Shown: piece after piece, positions 11,758 to 22,932 of the stretch
How positions within the stretch are numbered: position 1 is the first letter of the stretch
Layout of the letters: every line of letters starts with the position of its first letter
Origin: Schistosoma mansoni
Lineage: Eukaryota; Platyhelminthes; Trematoda; Strigeidida; Schistosomatidae
Assembly: GCF_000237925.1 (NCBI RefSeq)
Contig: NC_031498.1
Span: forward strand, 4,386,229-4,450,228
Length of the DNA: 64,000 nt
Direction: 5' to 3'
Notes under the pieces: model-generated
Database searches by the model: none
Seen by the model: the letters and a program-made list of their open reading frames with translations, nothing else
Told to the model about the DNA's origin: nothing
Made by a program: the position numbers and the translations under genes

Positions 11758-13303
11758 GGCTAGCCTGCGGCTTTTACTATGCAGGTCGAAATGCACGCCT
11801 GACAGCATGTGAACGACGCTCTCCTCGTGGCCGTGTCACCACACACGACCAACAATGATAGGTCGTGAGGTAGACGTTGGTCAGCGGATATGCGAACAGT
11901 CGGTATCTGACGGACGTGTCCACAGTGACAATGACGTCGGAGCAATAACATGCATTCTGACACCCGTGAACAGCACACTGATCAATACGTCTGGCTCGTG
12001 TGTTCGCTAAACGCCTGCATTATTTGTGATGTTCAGACGGGTAAATTTGTGTGAAGTTGACTGGGATTGGTCGGTGTGCACGTGACTGGTCGATTCATGC
12101 GACCACATGTGTTCTCTGACTGGGTGCACAAGATTGTGTCCACCGGATTCGCTAGCACCATCGCATTTCACTGTGGTAGTTGATTGTCAGTGATGAATAC
12201 ACTGAATTTCATGTGAACAGCACAATATTTTCTGTCGGAAACCATGGGTTTGTTCTCGTGAAATCGAGAGGTGATATCACCATGTTGATGTAGTTGATGA
12301 TGATGATGATGATGATGATGCTGTAGGTGTCGGTGTTTTTGGGTGTTGGTGTTGTGGGTGGTGGTAGTTGTGTTGGTGAATTGTGTAAGTGAACGTATAT
12401 CCACATTTCAGTGATGTGGATTAATTTAAGAGAGGAAATGTGTGGAGGAGTTGGGATGTGCTGTGGAAGAGGCATTGAGAACACACGAAATGAGACTCGG
12501 TCGATTGGCCATCACACATTGTATGTCTTCACTACCGAGTGCTTTGCTTGTACAGTTCCCACTCACGATAAGTGGTTGACACTTCCCATCAGTGAAATGA
12601 CAGGTGTTGGGTACAAATTCAATCTTGTCATGTCGATCGTATTCAAACGTGCAAAGAGATTGTGCTAGGCTCTCATGGGTGGATAATATTGCTTGCGTTC
12701 ACTCAGCATCACGTGATGATGACAAACTATGATTGGTGGGTTGTAAGTGGATAGTTGTCGGGCACCGAATTCATGAAGGACCAGTGTGAGTAAATATGTT
12801 GGAGTGTAGATTGAGACAGCGAGTTGTGCAAGTGCTTCTCGTGATGGAGACAAGTGATCGGGTGGTGTGGATGAGCTATTCAAATTGTCTGATTGTTGCC
12901 TGTTAGAGATCGTCAGTTGGAGACAGTAGCCAAGTGGAATGGAGAGAAATGTTGAGTGCAGAATAGTCTGGTATGTTTTTCCAATGCGGATAGAAGGCGT
13001 CGTCTTCGTAGTCGTGGTCATGGCCACGGTCATGATCAAGTTCATGTTAATCGGATTGTAGTGGATGGAGTATACGATTTGGAGGGGAGTGTGTGAGATG
13101 TTTGTGATTGGCTTGATCGTTTGGTCGAGTGATGAGTGATCGATGGTTAGTTCGTTAGTGTGTGAGTTAGTTATTGAGTAAGTTAGCTAGTGAGTGAGTG
13201 AGTGATTGAGTTGGTGAGTTGGTGAGTTATTTATTTAGTTTGTGGATTTGTGAATAAATGGTGGTGTGGTGAGTGTGGGATGTTGTTGAGTGGTCGGGTG
13301 GTC

Positions 13304-13376
13304 GGTCCAGTGGTGTAGTGGTCATCACGTTCGCCTCACACGCGAAAGGTCCCCGGTTCGAACCCGGGCTGGACCA
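13304..13376 (+). tRNA. tRNA-Val (CAC), array 1 copy 4
   Basis: The tRNA is identical to the other copies. Its 3' flank has two changes (GCGGC to GCGAC before the T-run, and CACGCC to CACCCC about 40 nt downstream). The second change recurs in the unit of the tRNA at 52121 in array 2. Confidence 0.97.
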
Positions 13377-13850
13377 GGCTAGCCTGCGACTTTTACTATG
13401 CAGGTCGAAATGCACCCCTGACAGCATGTGAACGACGCTCTCCTCGTGGCCGTGTCACCACACACGACCAACAATGATAGGTCGTGAGGTAGACGTTGGT
13501 CAGCGGATATGCGAACAGTCGGTATCTGACGGACGTGTCCACAGTGACAATGACGTCGGAGCAATAACATGCATTCTGACACCCGTGAACAGCACACTGA
13601 TCAATACGTCTGGCTCGTGTGTTCGCTAAACGCCTGCATTATTTGTGATGTTCAGACGGGTAAATTTGTGTGAAGTTGACTGGGATTGGTCGGTGTGCAC
13701 GTGACTGGTCGATTCATGCGACCACATGTGTTCTCTGACTGGGTGCACAAGATTGTGTCCACCGGATTCGCTAGCACCATCGCATTTCACTGTGGTAGTT
13801 GATTGTCAGTGATGAATACACTGAATTTCATGTAACAGCACAATATTTTC

Positions 13851-14050
13851 NNNNNNNNNNNNNNNNNNNNNNNNNNNNNNNNNNNNNNNNNNNNNNNNNN
13901 NNNNNNNNNNNNNNNNNNNNNNNNNNNNNNNNNNNNNNNNNNNNNNNNNNNNNNNNNNNNNNNNNNNNNNNNNNNNNNNNNNNNNNNNNNNNNNNNNNNN
14001 NNNNNNNNNNNNNNNNNNNNNNNNNNNNNNNNNNNNNNNNNNNNNNNNNN
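13851..14050. other. Assembly gap (200 N) at array 1 edge
   Basis: Again exactly 200 N, inside an array unit. The number of units missing here cannot be known. Confidence 0.99.
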
Positions 14051-17000
14051 TAACAATGATGATAATGATAAGAGTAAATAACCGACATTACATTAACACG
14101 AGTTCAACTAATCCAATGGAAACACAGACACAGTAGATCCAAAGTTGTGAACTGGTCGAAGAAGAATTGATTCAACTGATAAATATATACCATTTTATGT
14201 ACATTTATTTCTTAGAGGGTTGTGTACATTGGTGATTGGTAGAATTTACTAAATCGGTGTCGACGATTTGATGGTAAATGAGATTTATCATGAACGTTTT
14301 GCATTCAATTATAAACTCTTGTACAATATTTAGTACCAAACACATTGACCAATAGCCTTTATTAAATAGTTTTCTGAAAGGTCCAGTGTAATTCGACATC
14401 ATCGTAAAAAGAATATTCAAATAATTTGTGAAAGATCAGATTTCGTAACATACACAGGAATATGAACAGACCAATATTTTTTGACTGTCATGAGTGAATT
14501 GAAATGCCAATAATTATGTTCATAATTACTTGTTTACAAACGTCTTGTTGAATCATACTCATTCATGTGAACATGACGACTTGCACTCCGACTACTCAGT
14601 CCATTAATTTGCATAATAATATCTCTATCTTCTTTGTAGTGGTTGAATCCAATGACAAAGTGAGAAATACAAGAACACCTTAACAAGTACCAAACAATGA
14701 TCATTCCGATAGAAAAATAACTACGGAGGAAAGAAACTAAATATAGAGTAGTAACAATAATGATGAATTTCATGAAACACTTAATATACAGCCTCATTCT
14801 GAAATTGATTTGCTACATTGCAACTTTGACAGGATTTCGAGTAGATATGTTTGTGGAGATCGTTGAATATCATTCAGGTTACTAACTGACATGCAACAAA
14901 ATCCACAAACACTATCCTGGAAATTATTGTGTTCTCTCTAGTCACTGATTTTGAAAAGTAATTCGTAGAGTTCTGGTGGGAAGATGTGGTCAGTGAAATC
15001 GATCGTGTGGGTTGCGAGGTGGTATTTCAGAACGGAAGATAATGAAAGATATTTGAGCGATATCGTGATTCGATTAAACTTGGACAATATAAACAACCGA
15101 ATGTTAGGACAGTGGTCTGGAGATCAAGCACTCTCCACGACATCTCACTGTCATGAGTTATGGGTGCTCCCTCATGAGAATTATCATGTCACGACGAAAC
15201 AATTATCCAGTGCTCTCCGATCTTATATCAACAAAATTTATGCCATTTCGTTTGGCTACCAACTGAAGAAGGAAAGATGGACAGAAACATCATGAACAGA
15301 GATGAAACATTTCGAGGCGTGAATTAGTTTTGCAAAGTAAGATTATTCTTATCAATCTCAATCGACAAAACCATCCAATTGAATTTGTATACACTGTAAA
15401 CTGAAACAAACAGGAAAGAAGTTAGGACTAGGCAACACCACGAATGTTGTTTCATCTGTGGCTTAACAAAACTGCACGAATAAAGTAAAGTGTCTCCTTG
15501 TAGATCATATCACATTCAAGCATGGTCAATGGAGTAGTGAAAATTAATTTGAGTCATCTGACTATTAGAAATTCACTTTTATACATGGACTGTAGGTTCG
15601 CAAATTACTTGACACATTAATGAATAAACAGTACACGTCGAAAGTTATTTCCCAAAACGTTTATTATTATTTCAAACAATCAGTGATAATCTCACTTTGA
15701 ACAAAAATTGTATATACTGTTAGTCATTCTCATTCACTGAAATCAGTCGCATCAATTTTCATAGCGTTTATGTCTGACCTACTCGTCTGACCACAGTCTA
15801 TGGTGTTTGTGTTCAGTTCAATGTCTATTTTGTCATTTCCAGTCAGATTAAGGTGTTTGTTTGTTCGTTCACGTTTAGTACGAAAAGTGATTCATTACAA
15901 TTTCGGATGCTTTCCCTTGAGAAGAGAATCCATGATATTAAATATCGCTACTCCATATGGTCCGCTTCACTTTGATCAATTAGGAATTTCAGGGTGCTTA
16001 ACACTGCCATCATTTCCTACCGTTCCTCTTCATTTATTTACATCATCATTGATTATCAAATAAACCATGCCTCCGTTGGTGTAACCAGTGATTCTAGAAA
16101 ATAAATAAATAAATAAGCCGATATGTGTGTCTGTGTGTGTGTGTGTGTGTGAACTGACTGAATATCAATATTTGTTTTTCATCTAACCATCTTCGATAAA
16201 TCTCCACATCACATCTCATTCATTCAGTCAGAATACATACACACTCTCAACAAAACTCCTAGATGAAGCAATACACGAACTCTCACATGGATCATTGATT
16301 GATTGGGTCAAACAATTTTACACCAGTGCGGAAGATGGAATGGAAATGTATAGTAGTGACACAGGAAATCTGTTGAAATTTCAATGATAGATAGAAACAC
16401 ATGATTGATGAGGGGAGGACTGAGGAACAGAATACAATATCAATATCACTAGAAAGTATGTTTGAAAACAACACATTAGAAACAATTGACCAAAGTGTAA
16501 CTACCATGTTCATAACTTGCAAATCGAATGATCAGACTTCAGGATGAGACATCACTCGAATCATGTAACAATCGAACGATTCCACACATAAATCGGACGT
16601 TGAATTTTCGTAGTAGTTTATCGAAGTGCTTAACAAGTCTCGTACTACATAAGAGTTGTATGATAACTATATATGATATCATTGCTATTAACCTGATCAT
16701 ATAAGCACATCAATGTGTAACACAAGATATTTTGCTGAAATTATTGCAAATCCAAACCAATCGAGAAATACTCGTGCACATTTTCCAAAATCATCACAAT
16801 AATTAAATATCAAGTTTCCACTGACCAAAATGTTCATCTGAATAGAATTACAAACAAATGTTCTCCTTCTGAAGAGTATCACGTGTTTATACCGTATTGA
16901 AACCATAGTCAAAAACGAAAATACCTTTTCAATTAGTTCACAAATCTCCAACATTTACAAATGAATTAACCGAAAGACACTTTCTGCGACAAATCTATCC

Positions 17001-19071
17001 ACACAAAAGTTTACCAATATCAATTTGACAATCGAGAATCCTCTCACCAAACTATTCACTCAGAAAGATATGACAATTTATATCACACACATATTTCTCC
17101 AAGACACGGTTTACCAAATACTGTACAAAATGTTTCAACTAACTCCATGTGGCAGACAGAATAAACAAATGATTAAACAACTCAAAGAAATATTGAGAGA
17201 AACAAGTGTCACATTGGTATAGACGACCGATCAAATGATGTTCGACAGATCACATATAAAATTATCAAGTTCAGTAATTAAACAAGATTTGAATTCGATT
17301 GTTCAATAGTGGTGGAGAATTTCTGTTGGACATTTGTTAACTACACCTAACAGTCATCAACTAACTCCTTCTGAACACATCCAAACAATCGTTGTCTCTA
17401 AACAGATGACAACCCAACTAACACTTACAGTTTGTATAGTCTCTTACTACAACCTATAGATGAAACGCATGATCATGTGTTGAAAGAGTCCATTTGTCAG
17501 AGTACTAACAAACAATCTGTCGTGGTAATATATAAATAGATTAAAGCTTACAGAAATGGGTTTGATGAATTCATGAGAAATTACTCTAATTAGTTATCCA
17601 TCATGTTTGTTGTATATTCATTCGTTAAACATCTATCACAGTTGATCCACAACTGTCGAACACCAATCAGTTTCATCATCATTATTTCCCATTCACAAAT
17701 AATCCCACCATCGATGAACACTTTGTTAAATCAACAATTCACTAATCTTTAATGACTCATCCGTTGAATTACTTAACTTCCACTCTCAATTGCATCTCAA
17801 TCAAATATTCACATATTCATGTAAACTAACGCCATATGCACCACACTCCCACTATTTTACCGCTCTATTACACAACTAACAACACAAAAGTATGAACAAC
17901 ACACAATGACAATATACACACAAATCAATATGACTATGAACTAGTTTATAAAGTAAAGACGTGACTACTCCTAAACATTCAATCACTAGCAGCAAACATT
18001 CGACATGTGCACCTCAATCCAACTGATTGATTACCTGACGATAGTATCTAACTAGTCGACTTTCGAACGAGACACCATCGTCCAATTGTTCACATATTCA
18101 AAGACAATTCTAACAAGCCGTTCAATATCTCATATTGTACAAAATAACACAGGTAGCTGTACAAATCTCCACACACACGTTGTACACGAAATAAAACGCA
18201 ATCATCAGTCAACTATTCTATTATATTCCAATCTACATAATAATCCTGATTCTTCCCCCATTCACTACTACATAATTAAAATTGTCAGAATAGGCAATGA
18301 AAGTTCACACAATTTCTGTCTGAACAATTCAATTTACAAACGAGTTAACAGGAAACAGAACAAACCTATTCAAAAATTACGATTATTATTATCATTATTA
18401 TTAAACACTTCACCATCCCAATGAGACCATTTAAGCTCTCACAATTTCTCCTTCACTTCTGCCCATCAACAATTTCAAGTTGACATCAACTATACACATA
18501 TGTCGATTACCGAACATACCGAACATGTTATGCATCATCAATGAAATATCAAGTAGTTAATTACACAGAAATCACTAGAATAAATATGAATCAGTATAAA
18601 CCAATTCATCATGATAATAAACAAAATTGACAAAAGTCTAATATATGTGTATTCCATGTCAAGTATCATCCGTCATCCACACAACCAATTGTCGATCACC
18701 GTCATTAATTCAAAGACAAAAACGAATGGGATTTTTACAAAATCAACATTTACATTTAATTATGTACAGTATGCAACAGAGTAGTCAACCACTCAACATT
18801 TGAAACAAACCAGTATTGCACAACACTCCACTTCAAATCGATTCAAAACAAAAGAACTAACAGACAAACAACTTCACAGACACACCAAACGAATACACAA
18901 TAATGATGAAAATGAAGAACAATTGTCGTCCATTCACTGATAGATAGGTCAGTCACAATATGTATACATACATAGATATAAATTCAATTTACAAATGTGC
19001 ACTATTCACATGAATAGAATTAATGACAATCACAATGGTAGTTCATGCATGGATCACCTCTCACCAAACAT
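14051..19071. other. Mostly single-copy DNA, no firm gene
   Basis: It contains a GT microsatellite (about 16121-16151) and, from about 17 to 19 kb, a plus strand that is rich in A and C and poor in G. The part just left of 19072 must include the 3' UTR of the Myb/SANT-like gene on the minus strand. Apart from the ORF at 14984 I see no supported gene. Confidence 0.5.
14984..15295 (+). CDS. Unidentified 103-aa ORF, possible exon
   Basis: This ORF is not low-complexity and reads like protein sequence, with aromatic and charged patterns (…VARWYFRTEDNERYLSD…). The WYFRTED stretch followed by LS and, later, LSTTSHCHELWVLP is faintly reminiscent of a BAH domain, but the match is weak and incomplete. 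An AG precedes the open frame (…TTCGTAG), so it could be an internal exon. No partner exon was found. It may be chance. Confidence 0.2.
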   Translation: MWSVKSIVWVARWYFRTEDNERYLSDIVIRLNLDNINNRMLGQWSGDQALSTTSHCHELWVLPHENYHVTTKQLSSALRSYINKIYAISFGYQLKKERWTETS

Positions 19072-21076
19072 TCAGCTTTTCAATGATAATTTCAGTTTCT
19101 CCGACCAATATTGCTTCTTCATCTTCAGAATTTCAATCTTCAGATCTAGGCATTTTATTCGCTTGTGAATCAACGTCTCTGACAATGGGGTTCCCTCACA
19201 TTCCGATCTACAAAAACCAGTCACAGTTTGAACATCTGATTATTATCACGAGGCAAATGTAGGATAGATGTGATTATATGCATGTTTATATATATACATA
19301 AATGTCATCATATATATCATAATCACCAAATGTACTACACTATATGCACAACTCACAAACACAAGTAGGTAAGAATTTTCACTCGATACCCTCATCTTCA
19401 CTAAGCATGCACACACGCACAACCATGTATTAACAACAATAATCACGCTGTTCAGTGACGTAGAAATTGAAACGAGGACACTTCAGTGAGATGGACCACC
19501 ATTGCACACAAGCGAACAGTGTTTGATGTGTTTACATATGATTGGTTGTACTGGTTATTTGTCCGTCTACTAATTTATCTATCTATCTATCTGTCTCATT
19601 GGCATCATCACCAAGGTTTAACTTGATCATTTCGAATAAATTGAGCATTGGGTAGATTGTTATAAATTATAAATAATGTATATATATAACATATAATTTT
19701 GATCTGGTGATTACTTCTCTGAAGAACTGGTAAACACTGAGTCACGAAACATCAGAAAATATCATTTTCTACTCATTCCGATATTACAAATATATTATTT
19801 TGTTTATATCTATCTTGTTGTTTAGCTCGCTCAATCACTGCTTGTGTGGATCGCACCTTAGTAGTAACGTAACAATTATAGTCATAAAAATAAGTGCACA
19901 TTCTCATGTTCACATAACAAGCAGTGTGGAGCAGTCAGTCAGTTAGCAATATGTGATGCCAGTGGTCAGAGTCAAACAACAAACAACAGGAATAACATAA
20001 GGTGAAAAGTGTCAGTTCAGAAGAGGTCTCCTACTTACGTGATACAATCCTCCGACGTTTCACCGACACCATTCACGTGATTCGTGTTCGCCTGATCTCT
20101 CGTTCCACTCAACTCTAGACAGCTCTCCTCGTCCTCACTCGACACTGATAAATCAATTGTTGCAGTCACAGGATTGCGACTCGGTTGGTCCGATGGTGGC
20201 TTCGACATATTCACTTCTCGAACAGGAGATACGGATGCAGTATGGGCTCTCACCACTCCGAACGAGATACATGACACAGGTGTCAGTAAGGCAACTCGGT
20301 TAATCGCCACCTCACCAACCATGTTGTTGGTGGTAGTGGTTGGCTGAAGCACTGCAACATCATGTGGAATGGCCAGTTGTTGAGACATGTGAGCTGTTGA
20401 GAATGCGTTGAGGATTTTGGGACCAGTTGTGTTTGGGGGATTCGGTTGCACGTGGTTTGTAGGAGGACTGAGTGATGGTGTGGCAAGTTTGGAGGTGATG
20501 CTTACCACTGGTGACGGGGTCAGTGTAGGCAAGTTGGGTCGATGCACACTCGACTGGTTCTCGGTCACCTGAATTCAATCGAAACAATTAGCACGTCATC
20601 GGGTAAGGCAAACCTACCGAACCAATGTGTCCGTTCACGTGTGCATTTGCATTGGAACTGGAGAGTGGAGTGTGGTTCGAGGGATTTTCAATGGAATTGG
20701 GATTGCTTTTCGATACCTCCAACTGATTGGTTGTCATGTCATTGAATTTCCTCAGCAAACTCTGGCCCTTTCGACGCAGCTGAGTCCAGTTCCTTCTCGG
20801 CCATCCCTTCGAGTGTAGATACTGTGAGAATTGCATCCACAAATGTTTCTGAACAAGTGAGGATGAATGTTTCTTGTCTTTCCAAATATCCCGATATCTC
20901 AATACCAGTTTGGCTAACTCATTCGCCTCCTCAGTTGTGTATCGTGTGACCATGTTCATGTTCGACTGTCTTGTTGTTGGTGGTGGTGGTGTTGGTGTTT
21001 GTGATGTTGGAGGAGGAAGTTTTGATGTACAAGCTGACTTTCGAGGTGTATTGATCATGATCGAACAATCTGTCAT
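19072..21076 (-). CDS. Myb/SANT-like DNA-binding protein, 3 exons
   Basis: Reconstructed as three exons: 21076-20618, 20568-20039 and 19207-19072 (stop TGA at 19074-19072), 374 residues. Intron 1 is only 49 bp (GTAGGT...TTCAG). Intron 2 is 831 bp (GTAAGT...TTTTTGTAG). Both junctions keep the frame. Residues about 44-115 resemble the Myb/SANT-like DNA-binding domain (Myb_DNA-bind_5/zeste type), with W65, W80, W92 and W97 spaced through basic helices and KGQSLLRKF at the end. A proline-rich stretch lies at 21-34. Residues 291-301 (IDLSVSSEDEE) have the form of a SUMO-interacting motif with acidic/phospho-acceptor tail. The C-terminus (about 341-374) is a short leucine-rich coiled coil, as in relatives of this family. 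Likely a nuclear sequence-specific regulator; target unknown. The start is uncertain because the frame stays open upstream to 21172. Confidence 0.75.
19608..19800 (+). mobile_element. Penelope-type terminal fragment with hammerhead-like core
   Basis: Shares TTGAGCATTGGGTAGA and flanking sequence with the inverted fragment at about 58300-58380 and, more weakly, with 32577-32720. It includes CTCTGAAGAACTGG ... GAGTCACGAAACATCAG, which has the CUGANGA and GAAA core boxes of a hammerhead ribozyme as described for Penelope-like element termini. The stem between the boxes is imperfect. It sits inside intron 2 of the Myb/SANT-like gene, on the antisense strand relative to that gene. Confidence 0.5.
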
Positions 21077-21640
21077 GTGGTTGTGAAATGAACAAAAGTA
21101 AGATTTTGAATGAGAGTGTGAGACAGACAGGTGACACGTTGAGAATTTTCTGCCACCAACCGTATATTGCATGCACTCAATTACTATTGGTTGACTGTGT
21201 TGTTAGGTAGTTGGTGATTAGTGGACAGTCAGGTAATCCTTGTTGGTGTGTGATGTGGAATTTCGGTTGTGTCTGCTTCGTTATGTCTGTTTACTTGTGT
21301 CTGCTATCTCTATTTGGTCACAGGTTTTCATGCTTGTTTTACCGTGTGTGTCTCATGTCCGATTGGTTTTGATCTGGTCAGAATATTTACGCATTCCGAT
21401 GCGTTAATCGCTCGAACAACAAATCGATGAAACATTAAATTTGAAGACAGATTTCATTCACACCTTCGTTTTCTGTCAACTACTGATCATTTGCCAATCT
21501 CAATTTGACAATTATCGAGAAATATTTCCAGTAATCTATGTGTGTGTTGACTCCACTAATTAGAATGTAGCAGAAACGTCAAGATCGATTACTCATATAA
21601 ACTACTGATGAAAGGACATTGCATTGAAGCAAAAGTTTAG
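21077..21640. other. Upstream region of the Myb/SANT-like gene
   Basis: Probably contains 5' UTR and promoter of the minus-strand gene ending at 21076. No clear TATA box or upstream exon is seen. It lies between the gene and the right family-A arm. Confidence 0.4.
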
Positions 21641-22932
21641 TCACTGATTTGGACAGTATGTGGATCTGGAGTGGTAGTAGTAGGAGTGGTGTACAAAGCT
21701 GTGCATTTTACCTCCTAACCACCATATTGACACGAGATGAAGTTTGTTATTGGAAATAGCACACATTGATATTCTATGAAACACATGAACAGACAACTTA
21801 CATTTGTGTTTTGTTTCGTCAGGACAGTATTGACAAGTATGATCTCTCCTATAGTGAAAGTCCAATTGCAGCACATGAAATAAAAGTCCAACCAGAAATA
21901 TGACAAACTGTATACAGAAATACAAATCAATTAGAAACGATCAATATATAATAAAAATATCGGTGAAACAATCCCGTCTATCTAATGATGCATTGTAGGA
22001 TAAGGTGAAATTCACGTGTGTTTGTCACACACTCAATTGACATGAGTGTGTTGGCAGCATTGATTGTGAGGGTGGACACATACGAAACACATTATTTAGT
22101 CTATGCAGTAATTCATATTGAACACAATGCTGTTGATGCTGTTTTAGGCTAGAATAATCAATACGTGAATTCCTTGTAAACATATTGTGAAACTGAATGT
22201 TTAGCTGAATAATGAATATCATGTGTGAACGAAATGTTGTACGAAGAATAGAAGCATCACGATGTTATATCTGTGAATGTGTGACTGAACAATCAAATAT
22301 GAGAGACATGGAAAGGAGAGTTGAAGCATATGACTGAGACGAGATTACAGAAAACAAACTAAAAGTGAAATCAAATCCGATGTAGAAAATAAGAATTCTT
22401 CATTGCACACCAACAATGACCAACCGATGAATTAACTAACACTAATCAACCAGTGATCAATATGTTATAGTGTTAGGAATTTATTAATGCGTAATTGTGA
22501 CTTGAGTTCAGCTTCTGCATATTTTCACTGTTCCAACTGATCATAGAGTGGTTCATAATACATCTAAGCAGTTTGGCTTTTGAAGTTTGATTCTTCACCA
22601 CAGATCTATTCGAAAGTAATTGCACATTTCACATAGGTTTGTGTTAACTACTCAACTAATCACCACACTTTCTTGATAATTTCGCAGGCGAAACCAAGTT
22701 GTCACTTTGTCGTTAACTGCTTGTTTTATTCGTTGGTGTTTCTGTGCATGAAGTGTAGTGAGGGTCCTACAATAGAACGAATCAACTTTGCAGAGATTTT
22801 TTTGGTTTCGAGAGTTGTATCGTCAGTGTCTTTCCGTGATATTTTTTCAGTTTTTTTCAGTTTTATTCTGCCATTTGTAAGTCTATTTCAATTGAAACTG
22901 TTCATGTTAAATATAAATTAATAATTCGAATA

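Larger units (their letters stand above)
8135..13850 (+). repeat. Tandem array 1, 1.62-kb tRNA-Val units
   Basis: Three complete units and part of a fourth are almost identical head to tail (tRNA starts 1622, 1619 and 1619 bp apart). Each unit has a G/T-rich degenerate GAGT tract, a doubled GTGGTCGG, the tRNA gene, an oligo-T terminator, a GAT trinucleotide run (9054-9079 in unit 1), an E-box palindrome CATCACGTGATG (9469-9480) and the near-palindrome CGTGGTCATGGCCACG. Sequence quality drops at the right end, where a one-base deletion (about 13833) precedes the gap, so the true array is probably longer. No protein-coding gene is supported inside the unit. Confidence 0.97.

Noticed and set aside
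8135-13850. CRISPR-like or spliced-leader array
   Set aside because: The repeat unit is 1.6 kb with no short repeat-spacer pattern, and no spliced-leader exon or Sm site was found. The only RNA gene recognised in the unit is tRNA-Val.
18086-18424. 112-residue plus-strand ORF
   Set aside because: Composition reflects the A/C-rich strand; no domain, no splice context.
56-22222. A 65-residue ORF repeated at 56-253, 7162-7359 and 22025-22222
   Set aside because: Follows from the family-A DNA repeats; no recognisable motif, and changes between copies are not biased to silent sites.
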